Shown in pieces: positions 23,771 through 35,140 of a stretch of 64,000 nucleotides of DNA. The DNA is from Ziziphus jujuba (lineage: Eukaryota > Streptophyta > Magnoliopsida > Rosales > Rhamnaceae), in assembly GCF_031755915.1 (NCBI RefSeq), contig NC_083389.1, forward strand, positions 23,621,001-23,685,000. The letters run 5' to 3'. Numbering within the stretch: the stretch's first letter is position 1; each line of letters opens with the position of its first letter. The notes below the pieces were generated by a model that had not been told where the DNA came from, ran no database searches, and saw only the letters and a program-made list of their open reading frames with translations. The translations under genes were made by a program, and so were the position numbers.

Positions 23771-24887
23771 TGATGTGAATCCATCCGTGCCCGCACAATC
23801 GATAATCCGCTGGATTGCTGACCCGATATGGATGAAGACTGGGCCGTTCACTAGGGCTCAAGCTAAGAGTTTTAGGGAAAAAATTGATGCCTTTATCCAG
23901 GGGGTAATTCATTCTCAAGAGCACTTGTCCATACCCGAAGATCCAAGACCTATTTTGGGCATACAAGTGGTAGAAGTCGATACGGACCCGGGTACCGGTT
24001 TTGGTGCATTTATGGAGTCTGGGTAGCAAGAAATGGTTCCAACTCTTTATGGATTCAATAAATATCACTAAGAGGTCATGGAAATAATTCAAGGTAGAAA
24101 CCAACTTGTATGGACAACTTCGAAACTTGGCCGAAAATTGTTGTATTGCTTGCTGTCTTTATTGTATTTTGCTGAGTTGGCTTTTTCTCTTTCTTCCAAA
24201 CAAGGGCAATGTGTGGGACTCCATAATAATCCTATTTGGCATCCTAAAAAGCATATAGAAGCTGATTTGAAGCTCAAATTGGTCAAAGATTGGTCAAAGT
24301 CAACTTAGTCAAGAAGCTAGTATTTTAGTTGCCTAATTTGATTCTACTTTTTGTTTTAGAAAATTACCATTACTTTTTGGATTTTGTTTATTTATTTGCT
24401 GGACAAATAAGTCTAGAAAAGTTATTATTTTATCATTGTCATTGTAAATTAATTAATTCCTAATTCAAAATAAAGGAATTAATTAATCCAAATTAGATTA
24501 GGAAAGGAGGAGAATTTAGGCCATATTAGGATTCTTCATAGCATGCCCAATTTTTCTTTTTTGTTTTAGGGTTTTATTTTGTTTTCTCTTAGCCTATAAA
24601 AGGGTTTGTTTTTTAGGAAGAACATACCATTAATAATATTCAGAGTTTATATTATGAGATTGAATTTCTCTTTGTTCTGTTGAACACCTAAAACACCATT
24701 AGAGATTGAATGTTTTAGTCTGATGTATCAATAGCACTTCCATCACCTATTGTGGCGTCTTCACTATATACCAAGGTTTCTAATCATAGGTTGGTTAGGG
24801 GTCATGGTGACCATTAGAACTTGAACATAATTAGATCCAGGCTAATATTATACGGGTTTAGGAGCAGGGCGTCCTAGGTTCGCATCA
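23771..24887 (+). repeat. E3 5' LTR
   Basis: The 1117-bp LTR begins TGATGTGAATCC and ends CGCATCA. It carries a cctataaaaggg TATA-like box near 24593. The open frame 23775-24026 corresponds to the LTR-encoded tail (ITRAQAK-like, IQGVIHSQ, DTDPG). Confidence 0.94.
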
Positions 24888-24889
24888 TT

Positions 24890-24901
24890 TGGTATCAGAG
24901 C
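24890..24901 (+). other. E3 primer-binding site (initiator tRNA-Met type)
   Basis: TGGTATCAGAGC, two bases after the LTR end, in the same position as in E2. Confidence 0.94.
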
Positions 24902-25993
24902 CAAATCTTGTTTAGGTTTGATCTATCTTTATTTTCTTTATTTGTTTTTGTGTTATTCTACAATTTTAGCATTAAGTTAAGGTTGGTTCTATCATCATAC
25001 ACGTTCTGCATCTTTTTTTTTTAAAACAAAAAAAACTCATTCCTAGTTGAATTAGGATATCCTAGTTTTACAGTATTTTTGCTTCCTAGTTTGTTGGTTG
25101 TTTTTTATCATTGTTCTTATTAATTTTGGTTTTTATTTTTTATTTTTTTTACTGTTTTAGTCTTGAATATTTGATTCATATATTCAATCAAAAAAAAAGA
25201 AAAGAAAAAAAACTACACAATTTGTGTTTTGTTTGGGAGGTCATGGGTTTGGTGTTGGAATTGATTCTTGCTATTGCAGTTGTCTTATATTTTGTGAATA
25301 AAATAAAAAAAGAAAAAGAGAAAAGAAAGGAGTCGAATAAAAAAAAATTCGGTTTGTTGAATTTGCTGTTGAAATTTATTGCTGGAAATTTCTTGGAGCT
25401 GCTAATTTGTTGATTATTTATTCAATATTTGGAGTTTCTGGAGAATTATTTTTGCTGTTGGATATTTGAATTTTGGGTACTAAAAATATTGGATTAGAAT
25501 TGGTAAACGATTTGATACATAAAACTTGAATTACAGGAACAGCAACTAATACTATTCCTAATTTTTATTCAAATCTATTCTTGTTCGTGTTTCGAATTAT
25601 TTTTCTAAATTTTTATTCTTAACTCTTTACTTACTTACCATCTGGTCTAGTTCTTAAAAATTCCAAATGTTTCCTTGTTAATTTGCCTTATTTTGCTTAG
25701 AAAAGTCAAAAACTAGATTTCACCAATTCATTTGGTATTGCTTGCTTTTGCTACTGTTTTGTTGATAAGCTAAATTAAAACATATTGGTGATCTAATTGC
25801 TATTTTGTGGATGTTTTAATTATAACTTTGAGATAATTCATTAAGTGGAAAAAGGCAAGAGTGTGTGAGTTTAAAAGAAGGTAAAAGCCAAAACTAGTAT
25901 GAAAACACGAGTGTCGAGACCTTGATGGAGTGAAACATGTGAGGGAGTGATTTTTGGTGAGAATATAATTTGTTTTGCATTATTCATACTAAC
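24902..25993 (+). other. E3 leader region
   Basis: Non-coding leader homologous to those of E1 and E2, with A- and T-rich tracts. It ends at the gag start codon. Confidence 0.75.
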
Positions 25994-27720
25994 ATGGTAG
26001 AATCAAGGGTGAGAAAAGGAGATCCACCTTTAAGAATTAATGAAGAAGAGTCCATAGGATTCCATGGTGGTTCCTGAGCTACGGGGAATGGTGAGCAAAC
26101 GGACATAAAGGCTATATTGGAGCAATTGCAATGGATGAATGCCCAATTTGATAACATAGATCAAAGGATGGATAGGATAGAAACCTCACAAGGAGGGCCG
26201 AATATAAGGTTAGATGCTCATGGAGGTGGAGGCCGAGGGCGACCAATAGAGGATTTCGAGGGAAGTAACTTTGGAGATGACTTGGATGAGGGATTTAATG
26301 AAATTTTTGAACCTCAAGAAAGGACAATCCATGGAAGACCAACAAGGAATGCAGATGATGATCTAGGGAATATCAAGGTAAACATTCCACCTTTCATGGG
26401 AAAAAGTGATCCGGAGGCATATTTGGAATGGGAGGAGAGAATGGAGATGATTTTTTATTGTCATAATTATTCGGAGGCCAAGAAAGTGAAGTTGGCAGCA
26501 ATGGAGTTTGGTCATTATGCACTCCAATGATGGACCAATGAGCAAAACACATGAAGGAGAGGTGGTGATGCCTTGATCACTACATGGCGACAAATGAAAG
26601 GAGCCATGAGGAAGCAGTTCGTACGATCACACTATTATCTCAAGGAACTAGGTCCGTGGAGGATTATCACAAGGAGATAGAGATGCTTATGATGAGGTTA
26701 ATCATGAATGAAGATAGGGAAGCAACCATGGTAAGGTTTTTAAGTGGTTTGAATCGTGAGATAGCCAATCAACTAGAATTGCAACAATGTATGGAATTGG
26801 AGGAGATATTGCATGTGGCTATTAAACTTGAGCATCAATTCAAGAGGAAGGGTATAGGTTCACGGTTTGGGGGTGTTTCCAACAGCAGAATATCAATCCC
26901 AAGTGGTTGGAGAAACAATCCTACCTATGAAAACAAGCCAAAGCCGAAGGTGAGAGAAGAAAGCACCAATCGGCCAAAAAAGGAGCCTAAAGCCAAATCT
27001 ACACAAGCACCTAAAAATGACGTAAAATCTGATCCTAAACCTTCAAGATCTAGAGAAATTATTTATTTTAAGTGCCCGGTCAAGGACACATTAAAGGGTA
27101 ATGGTGAGCTAGAATCGGAAAGTGAGGAAAGTGGTGATGAAACTGAGCAAGAGGAGAGGAAGAACTTGAAGGTGAGGCAAAAAATTTGAATTCTTCCCAT
27201 GCTAAATTAAGCTTGGTTTCTAGGATAGTGTTGGCTGCATACAGATATGAGGATGAAATTCAAAGAAAGAACCTCTTCCACACCCGATGTGAAATCCAAT
27301 ATAAGATTTGTAGTATGATTATTGATAGTAGAAGTTGTACAAATGTAATTAATAGCATGGTAGTTAATAAATTAGGCTTAACAACTATTAAACATCTAGA
27401 ACCATATATATTATAATGGCTTAATGATAATGGAGAGATGAGAGTAAATAAGTAAGCCAAAGTAAAATTCAGCATTGATAAGTATGTGGATGTTGTGTTG
27501 TGTGATGTTGTGCCTATGCATACTGGTCATATATTGTTGGGTCGGTCATGGAAATTTGATAAAGATGCCATATATTATGGGAGAGAGAAATTTATTGTTT
27601 TTAAGATTAAAGCAAGAAGGTTAAGCTAGGGCCATTGACTCGGAAGGACGTTTTTAGAGACCAACTACAAATGCAACAAAGAAGGGAAGCCAAGAAGCTC
27701 AAAGAGAAGGCTAGTATGTC
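25994..27720 (+). pseudogene. E3 gag-protease
   Basis: The gag start is at 25994, with an early stop near 26074. It is open at 26117-26530 (coiled-coil-like LEQLQWMNAQFD..., then VNIPPFMGKSDPEAYLEWEE, the gag capsid start) and 26584-27189 (EIEMLMMRL, LNREIANQLELQQCMELEE, a basic linker, a damaged zinc knuckle that has lost ligands). The protease is in 27186-27416, with the active site changed to IIDSRSC (Gly to Arg), which would abolish activity. The LLGRSWKFDKDA block and LTRKDVFRDQ-like linker follow, to about 27720. Confidence 0.87.
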
Positions 27721-27897
27721 ACCAACGGTTCCACCATCCATTCAAGAGGGAAAATGTGAGCTTGATGTCCAAGGGAAGTCCTCTAAAACCTAGGTTGAGT
27801 GGAAAAATTTAAACAAAGCCGAGAGTAAAGCAAAATTCAATGAATCCGTGAGTGAGAAAGGAAAAGAAAGAAAAGAAAGAAAAATAAAAAATTTTAT

Positions 27898-28650
27898 TTG
27901 AATTTTAGGGATGTTAATAAAGCTATCTTGAGTAAGAAGCCATTGCTGATAATGAATCATAAAGATGCTTATTTAAAAATGTTTTTGTTGTATAAAATTT
28001 TATCTGCCTTATTGAGAGCTTTACTTTGTGGAAATTTGAAAATTTGGAAGAGATTATTTCCTAACTTTAAAAAGTGTTATTTTTGCAATAATGAGTATGT
28101 ATTTTTAGATTTTGTTGTGTTAATGCTTGGCCTAGAAGATTATATTTGGTTGCACTTAAGAAAGGAAAGGTTTCCAGAGCAACAAAAGTCAAAGCTTATA
28201 CCTCGAGGGGATGGACTTTTTCAAATTTTGGACCAAATCAATGAAAATACTGACAAACTTTACTTACTAGGTAAGTACAATGTTAGTGCCAAATTTAATG
28301 CTGCTGAATTATCTCCTTTTTTTGTAGGTGATGATCTTCATTTGAGGACAAATCCTTTTCAAGAGGAGGGGAATGATGCGAATCCATACTTGCCCGCACA
28401 ATGGACAACCAGCTGGGTTGCTGACCTAATATGGTTAAAGACCGGGCTGATCACTAAGCCTCAACCTAAAATTTTTAGGGAAAAATTTGATGCCTTTATC
28501 CAGGGGGTAATTCATTCTCAAGAGCACTTGTCCATACCCAAAGATCCAAGACCTATTTTGGGCATACAAGTGGTGGAAGTCGATACGGATCCGAGTAGCG
28601 GTTTTGGTGTCCGGGCAGCAAGAAATGGTTCCAACTCTTTATGGATCTAA
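27898..28650 (+). pseudogene. E3 pol remnant, integrase C-terminus and LTR-encoded tail
   Basis: A single open stretch of 250 codons. It contains the protease-RT linker (DVNKAILSKKPLL, about residues 4-16), an integrase-like piece (LSALLRALLCGNLKIW, about 37-52), an RT-like piece (LFPNFKKCYFCNNEYVFLDF, about 54-73), and the integrase C-terminal domain ([14 protein letters not shown], about 81-94, then YNVSAKFNAAELSPF). It then crosses the LTR border at 28374 and continues about 92 residues into the 3' LTR (FIQGVIHSQEHLSIPKD, VVEVDTDP). CRM-clade chromoviruses are known for pol frames that run into the 3' LTR, with a CR motif replacing the chromodomain. Assignment of the tail to that motif is inference. 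Confidence 0.82.
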
Positions 28651-29467
28651 TAAATATCACTAAGAGGTCATGGAAACAAGTCAAGGCAGAAGTAAAACCA
28701 ACTTGTATGGACTTGTACAGACAGCTTCAAAATTTGGCCGAAAATTGCTATATTGCTTGCTGGCTTTACTGTATTTTGCTGAGTTTGCTTTTTCTCTTTC
28801 TTATAAGCAAGGGAAACATGTGGGACTCCATAATAATCCTATTTGGCATCCTAAAAAGCATATAGAAGCTGATTTGGAGCTCAAATTGATCAAATATTGG
28901 TCAAAGTCAACTTAGTCAAAAAGCTGGTATTTTAGTTTCCTAATTTGATTCTACTTTTTGGATTTTATTTATTTATTTGCTGGACAAATAAGTTTAGGAA
29001 AGTTATTATTTTATTATTTTCATTGTAATTAATTAATTTCTAATTAAAAATAAAATAATTAATTAATCCAAATTAGATTAGGAAAGGAGGAGACTTTCGG
29101 CCATATTAGGATTCCTCATAGCAAGGCCGGTTTTTTCTTTTTGTTTTAGGATTTTATTTTATTTTCTCTTAGCCTATAAAAGGGCTTGTCCTTGAGGAAG
29201 AACACACCATTAATAATATTCAGAATTTATTTTGTGAGATTGAATTTCTCTTTGTTCTTTTGAACACCTAAAACACCATTAGAGAGTGAGTGTTTTAGTT
29301 TGACTTCTCAATAAGACTTCCATCACCTATTGTGGCGTCTTCACTATATACCATGGTTTCTAATCACAGGTTGGTTAGGGGTCAAGGTGACCATTAGAAC
29401 TTGAACATAATTGGATCCGGGCTAATATTATACAGGTTTAGGAGCAGCTCATCCTAGGTTCGTAACA
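28374..29467 (+). repeat. E3 3' LTR
   Basis: The 1094-bp LTR begins TGATGCGAATCC and ends TTCGTAACA, matching 23771-24887, and is followed by cctgt. Confidence 0.93.
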
Positions 29468-29472
29468 CCTGT

Positions 29473-29651
29473 CCAAGATCTAAATCATCCATTGTATCTT
29501 GGGAGATAAACATCACAAAACCATTTGTATTGGTGGAGCAAAATTCATCTTAAGGATACTGTGGTATCACATAGGCCTCGGATAAATCTTTCAACATCAT
29601 ACATACAGGTTATGAAATTTTTTTTTCTTCTTTCTTTTAATTTTTCTTACA
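29473..29651 (+). repeat. Copia A 3' LTR, second part
   Basis: Continues the LTR interrupted by E3 and ends CTTACA. It is followed by ccttc (29652-29656), the duplication that pairs with 6550-6554. Confidence 0.9.
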
Positions 29652-29656
29652 CCTTC

Positions 29657-30216
29657 TTCGTACCCCTGTCCTTCATAAAAAAAAATTGAAGGTCAGATTC
29701 CATAGTAGTATTATTATCAAATGTTAGTCTAGATATACTCCGCAATTTTATTTTTCTTTTGATTTTAGGAACATGTAAGATATGTTTCAATTGGAAATTG
29801 CCATTAGATGTTCTTAAATTGTAAAAACTAGTATGTTGTGTGTCCAAACCTTGTCTATTACCAACGATAATTTTATCATTGCCATAGTAATCATTACGCT
29901 TAGTTATACTAGAGAAGTTAGAGGTGGCGAGGTTGTTGTCACCACTATCATGAGCCATTCTTAGGTAGGCATCAATATAGGGAAGCATAATAAGCACTGT
30001 TGGAATTTTGAGTGGCAAAGCTCTCATCAAATCAATGTCAACACTTTTCAGCACTATGTCCCAAAATTTCACAAATTTAGTAGAAGACCCTGTTGCTATT
30101 ATATTGGCCACTACAGCCACAATCTCTCCCTCGTCCATGATTAGGTAGATTGCCAGAAAAATTTTGCTATCCATCGGTGGCATTGCTGCTCTCATATCCA
30201 CAATTGGAGTCAGCAT
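29657..30216 (-). pseudogene. Copia B gag end and GAG-pre-integrase domain
   Basis: Minus-strand open frame of 189 codons. Its C-terminal half is typical of the Copia protease/pre-integrase junction: ATSNFSSITKRNDYYGNDKI, VGNRQGLD and LKHILHVPKIKR.I, then SDLQFFFMKDR.TKKV. This corresponds to the linker between protease and integrase in Ale/Retrofit-like Copia elements. The protease active site could not be found intact. The frame would run on into integrase but for Copia A. Confidence 0.78.
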
Positions 30217-31214
30217 CGCGACTAGTGTTGGTTTATTTGACTATTATCAGCAATGTTAGTCAAGAGAATCTCCATGGGATTAGCTTGTGAAATTCCAACC
30301 TCCTAGTTTAAAACGAGTGACTGAACTTCTTCACGATCGGGGGGAACATGATTGGAATTAATATTTGCTATAATAGCATCATATTCCATGTGTAGACTCG
30401 TAAGTAATTTCATGATAAAGTCTTCATCTAAGATTGGAATACCTACCGTGATCAATGAGTTGGCAATATTCTTCATTTTAGTAAAAGAAGAAGTCATAGA
30501 CATGGACTCCTTTTTGGTAGTTTGGAATTGGATCTTCAGCTCTTAACTGGCTGCCAAATAACCATTCAATAGGAAACCAAAGTTGGAATGAATTTACAGC
30601 AATGGTAGAAACTCGGACTATCTACATGTAAATTCTGGGAGAGATGGAGGAAAAGAATCCAAGCACGAAGGGCTTGATTGGCTGCAATCTTTTTCTGTAT
30701 GTGAACATCCTACAAGAGCACCTTCTACTTCTAATAGGCCATGAACTATATCAGATTCATTCTCAACAAGTCCAAAAGAAGTGATCTCATTTTTTTCATG
30801 AAGTGAGGATCGAGATTAAAGGTTTTGAGTGACTGATCTAATAGAACAACTCAAAAGATAAAGAAGTATTGTTAATTTCATCGTGCTCATTCTAAGTTCA
30901 AAGTACCATTTGTACAAATAAGAGTCTCCACTGATAGTAATAGTCAGGATTTGGCATTGGAGACTCCATTGCTTGTCCATCATGGGTTGATGTAGCCATC
31001 AGTGTAAGCGGTGGAGTACACTGATGGAGGAATGAGGCTGCGATTCGATTAAACACTCCATGCTGTTGCTGTTGACAACTAGTAACATTTATGACTTCTA
31101 GATAATGTAATTGCTTTGTTTCAATCTAAATGAAAAATTATAAGCAGATAGTGTTATGTCAGAAAGATTGGGAAGTTTGGGTGCAAGAATAACAGTAGAC
31201 CAAGAGCTAGCCAT
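30217..31214 (-). pseudogene. Copia B gag (degraded)
   Basis: Starts MASSWSTV at 31214 and continues through LPNLSDITLSAYNF. It then degenerates, with stops in every frame, although patches such as ILDEDFIMKLLTSLHMEYDA (30303-30503, minus strand) fit the UBN2 gag domain. No intact product is possible. Confidence 0.7.
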
Positions 31215-31260
31215 GGGATCGAAAAAAAGACTAGTATAAGCTATAGGGGCTTTGATACTG

Positions 31261-31640
31261 TGTAAGATTAAAGATAGAGAGGAAAAATAATACTGGAAGC
31301 TTGTTTTCACTATTACGAGAAGTACATATAGATAAACAGATGTGGCTAATTAGAAGCCGTATACAGTTACCAAATAGCTAATATAACTACACATGTATAT
31401 CTATAAATATAATATTATATAAGATTACAAAGCTTATCAAAATAACTAAAGGTCCCTATCACATAGCTGGCAATACTGAAACTACTTGGCCATAAAAGCA
31501 TCATTTTTTCAGCCAAAGAAACATGTATCTATTACTAAGTCAGCTTTGATCAATAAAAAAAGATAGACCATGAAATTTGATTTATCAAATAATGTGACAA
31601 AATATTATTAGATTCACTTCTCATAATTGCAGAATTTAAT
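31261..31640 (-). repeat. Copia B 5' LTR (right border uncertain)
   Basis: The inner edge is TGTAAGATT on the plus strand at 31261, matching 5563. Immediately left of it, gctttgatactg reads as a tRNA-Met-type PBS on the minus strand. The outer edge could not be fixed. A CA followed by atacc at about 31970 would match the atacc left of 5563, but a possible MITE overlaps it. Confidence 0.55.
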
Positions 31641-31859
31641 TTATTTTTTTTCAACCTGTTATTTCCTACCACATCATTTAGAAAACCAAATTTGGTGGCC
31701 TATCAATATTGTTATTCAATAAACTCATTCTTTTAAACTAAGTATGAAACATTATATGATAAACCACTCATATATTTTATCCAATAGACATTCATATATT
31801 GACTAAGATCCATGGAACATAAGATATAGGTACATTGTAAAATGCAATATCCAAACCAT

Positions 31860-32280
31860 TAGATCATCTCCAAGGTATTTTTTAAAATAAAGGTATATTG
31901 TTCATTGTAAAGAGCATTTCTTTTTTTCTTGTTTTAAAATAAAAAGTATATTTTTAAAAAATCCTTCAACAATACCTTTTATTTTTTCTCTCAATTTTAA
32001 GTTTCTTTATGAACATTTATTGCTAAAATTTTAACCCCTTTTTTATATAAATTATTTATTAAATATTAAAAGTGGCATGGAAACATTTTTTGCATTAAAT
32101 TACGTCAATATAATATGGAAATAAATTGTGGATTTTACTATCTACATTTAGAAAGTCAAGCCAACTACTTATCTTAAAAAGTCAAAATAAAAAATCCTTA
32201 GAAGATATTTTTTAAAGATTGATTCCCTAAAATAAATAATATACTACATTCAAACAGTCCTTTGGAGATACTTTTATCCT
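31860..32280. repeat. Possible MITE with short inverted ends
   Basis: The left end (tctccaaggtatttttt) and right end (cctttggagatac) form short inverted repeats around AT-rich DNA with no coding potential. The tctccaa end is common in plant miniature transposons. The target duplication was not resolved. Confidence 0.35.
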
Positions 32281-33457
32281 CTTAAGCATGATTAGACAAG
32301 TGGTTATCTATTAATAGAGGTGCTCATCAGTTTGAAACTAATATATTTTGACAATAATCTATCCCATCTAATTAATAATTGTTTTGGTAATTTTTTATCC
32401 AATCCAAACTGATTTTAACATCAAATACAATAAGAGTCATTATGTTAGTAATCATTTTGGATTGTATTGGATAGCTAGCTTTGGATTAGACTTAGAATTT
32501 GGTTTTGTAAAGATTTTTAGAATTTCAGATACTCTACAGTTGAAACTTTCAAATTTAGTCCTTTTGGTTGTGTAACAAAATTTTTTATTAAAATATCTTA
32601 ACATTTTGAAAAAGTGAAAATATCTATTTTCAGAATAAAATAAATTAAACAAAATTGGTTAAAATAATATATCAGTTATAACTAGTTTTTTTAGCTAAAT
32701 AATGCAAGCCAATATAAATATTAAATATAATAAAAAATATATAACATACTAATTATTTTTTAATTATTTATATTTTAATTGGTTTGGTTAGATCGGTTTT
32801 TGATTATTGAATTTTTATCCTTTTTAAACCATTCTAATCATTGGTTTTGAATTTTTTACTCTAATCCATTCCAATTACTATGAAGTAACTAATCCAAAAA
32901 AATTTAGTTACATGTACTGGTCAATTTGTTGATTTTTTGCAACCCTATCTCCTAAAATTTAAACAAATGCAAAAGATACAACTAAAGTGTAAATAAGCCC
33001 AACTTCAAAGTTAATATTATTGAGCATCTCCAATGTATTTTATTTATTTATTTTCCCTTTTGATTATATAGAATCAAAAGGGATGTAACACATTCTAGCT
33101 AACTCTATTTTACAAAATAGGAGTAAAGCATAGATTGGCTCATCAAATAAAAGCCAAATTCCTTATACATTAGAATATTAAAATAATGGAAGACAATACC
33201 TAAGAACCTCATAGCTGGTGTCTGCACTTTTCCCCCTTCTAACAATTTTAAAAACTATCACTAAAAATGATATCAATTGTGAAGTGTATTCGCAAACCTT
33301 CTACCAAGGCACAAAGCAAAATTGTATGTACATGTGAACCAAATCAAACAATTAATTATTCAAAAAACAATCATACCTGGCATATCCCACCATAAATCGT
33401 GCAACTAATTCGATAAATAATCATGTATAATAGAAACAATGGATTATTCTAGCCTAT
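32281..33457. other. AT-rich intergenic DNA
   Basis: No gene was recognised. It contains a perfect 11-bp inverted repeat (cccttttgatt at 33055-33065 against 33072-33082), and a gagcatctccaatg motif at about 33021 of the type found at MITE ends. Confidence 0.5.
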
Positions 33458-33916
33458 TGTCACGTCCCGTGCAAAAGGAGTAGAATCCTTGAGGTTTAAT
33501 TGGAAGACTCTACACTCTACATGAAGATACAAGAGAAGCCCAGAAGATTCTAGAAGATTCAAGAGGAACCTAGACTAATGTAGATTGAAATCTCTCTAGA
33601 ATACTCCATGTAAATATCTTGTACATAACCCTAGAATAATCTAGAACCCTAACTAGATAGGTGATATGTGTATATATCAAGAACCTTGTATTTTTGTGAT
33701 ACATGCCAAGCCCTCTACATAAAGGGTTGGACCCTCATTTGTAAATCATCCAAGTATTCTAGCAATACAAGTACTTTCCACATTCTCTCAAACTCTCCTA
33801 GTTCCTACTCTCTTACTCTTAGCTTCGGCATTGTGATAGCTTGTGAGCAAAGCTTACTTAGCAAAGGAGGTGCTAAGTGCCGCACGGGAGTGTTGGAAAA
33901 GTTTAGGCCCGTGACA
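33458..33916 (+). repeat. Element G 5' LTR
   Basis: The 459-bp LTR begins TGTCACG and ends CGTGACA, a 7-bp inverted terminus, and closely matches 35155-35626. The promoter-like tctacataaaggg here is tctatataaaggg in the other copy. Confidence 0.92.
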
Positions 33917-33921
33917 GTAAC

Positions 33922-35078
33922 CTAGTAGGTCCAAAGAGGATGAAAGGGAAGAAAGTGCACATAAGCCAAAAAGCTCAAGGTGGAAGGCATCTAAAGAAGG
34001 TAAGGATGCTTCTAAACCCAAAAACTCTTGTTTCTTATGTGATGGACCGCATTGGGTTAGGGATTGTCCGAAGAGGAAGGCTTTGAATGCCATGACTACC
34101 CAATACGAGGAGAAGCAAGAGGAAGGAACTAGTATAGGTTCCTTACAATTGTTGAATGCTATCAAGGCTGCTCCTAAGGAGACAAAGAAGGGTGGCCTAA
34201 TATTCGTAGAGGCAAAACTCAATGGAGGGCTCACCAAGGCGTTGGTGGATATGGGTGCCTCACATAATTTCCTATCGGTGGAGGAGGCACAAAGGCTTGG
34301 GATTAAGGCAACAAAAGAAAGGGGCTCCGTAAAGGCGGTAAATTCAGACGTAAAGCCACTCCAAGGAGTTGCTAGAGGCTTGAAAACCACCATCAGAGAC
34401 TGGGATGGCCAATTGAACCTATCTGTTGTGTCCATGGATGACTACAAGATTGTCCTTGGCATGGAATTCTTCAACCAAGTAAAGGCTTTCCCACTCCCAT
34501 TTGCAAACATGTTATGCATCATGGATGGGGGAATGACGTGCATGGTGCCTATGGAATAAGCTAGCAAGCGAGGGGCTAAAGTTTTGTCGGCACTGCAGGT
34601 TGAGAAGGAGGGGAAAATCAACCTAGTTGCTACCCAAGAGCCTAGCAAGGATACTCTAAACCATGCTAAGACATCTCCTAAGGTGCAAGGTGTACCAAAG
34701 GAGTTGAAGCAAGTAAGTTTGCATGCATTGGCCTCAAGTTATGGAGACAACAAGATGAGGCATGTAGAGGTTAAGGAAGGGGACTTAGTCAAGCTGCTAC
34801 CCCAACGATCTGAAACATTACATAAGGAGCATAAGGGGGTGATAGGACCCTATAAGAGGCCACTTCCCATTGTAGGAAAAGGGGGCAAGGAAGCCCCAAA
34901 GAAAGGTAAGTCAAGACGGGCACCAATGGTGATAGTGACTTCACCCGACAAGAATGTGGAAGCCACACTTGTGGATCGAGTCGTTCAACGTAGAGGCGTG
35001 CGTAACTACACCAAATACTTGGTGAAGGAGAAGGACCTGCCAGATGGTGAAGTAAGTGGGGAGCACGAAGATACATAA
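33922..35078 (+). pseudogene. Element G gag end, protease, integrase tail and chromodomain remnant
   Basis: The zinc knuckle (CFLCDGPHWVRDC) is near 34031. The retropepsin-like domain, open at 34083-34559, has active site VDMGASHNFLS (Met where Thr or Ser is usual), then VVSMDDYKIVLGMEF. After a stop, 34584-35078 carries an integrase C-terminal block (VKEGDLVKLLPQRSETL, HKGVIGPYKRPLPIVGKGGK) and a chromodomain-like tail (DRVVQRRGVRNYTKYLV, then KEKDLP.GE.SGEHEDT). The chromodomain tethers chromovirus integrase to methylated histone H3. Here the usual WKG core is altered to KEKD, so binding is doubtful. Affinity is with Galadriel/Tekay-type chromoviruses. Confidence 0.82.
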
Positions 35079-35140
35079 CGGCAACTTAAAGATCACATTC
35101 AGTGGGCAAGGAAGAAGGCGAGACGAGGGCATCGCGAGTT

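Larger units (their letters stand above)
23771..29467 (+). mobile_element. E3, non-autonomous CRM-like Gypsy element
   Basis: The 5697-bp element is bordered by cctgt (23766-23770 and 29468-29472). The LTRs are at 23771-24887 and 28374-29467, and the PBS is at 24890. It is the least damaged of the three: gag has long open stretches, and the integrase tail with its LTR extension is open for 250 codons. It lies inside the 3' LTR of Copia A, so it is younger than Copia A. Confidence 0.94.
6555..29651 (+). mobile_element. Copia A, nested Ty1/Copia retrotransposon (host of E1, E2, E3)
   Basis: The element starts with the LTR at 6555 and ends with the LTR at 29651. The 5-bp duplication ccttc lies at 6550-6554 and 29652-29656. 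Once the three inserted Gypsy elements (7478-13346, 16985-22840, 23771-29467) and their duplications are discounted, about 5.7 kb remains: 5' LTR, leader, gag, part of integrase, RT, RNase H and 3' LTR. Coding parts have many stops, and the zinc knuckle, protease and pre-integrase region is missing between gag and integrase, so it is inactive. It sits head-to-tail against Copia B, in the opposite orientation. Confidence 0.9.
29652..31260 (-). mobile_element. Copia B, 5' part (gag to pre-integrase)
   Basis: Right-hand half of the minus-strand element split by Copia A. Reading leftward, it holds a PBS-like site next to the LTR, a broken gag that starts at 31214, and a protease/pre-integrase region down to 29657. 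The frame then continues at 6549. Confidence 0.82.

Noticed and set aside
31961..31975. caacaatacc as the outer end of the Copia B LTR with an atacc duplication matching 5558-5562
   Set aside because: It would need a 710-bp LTR overlapping a probable MITE, and the pentamer is common in this AT-rich DNA. Left open, not asserted.
33668..33925. Similar open frames of 85-90 codons at 33668 and 35384
   Set aside because: Both lie in the two LTR copies of element G and around its promoter and transcript start; repeated by virtue of LTR duplication, no domain.
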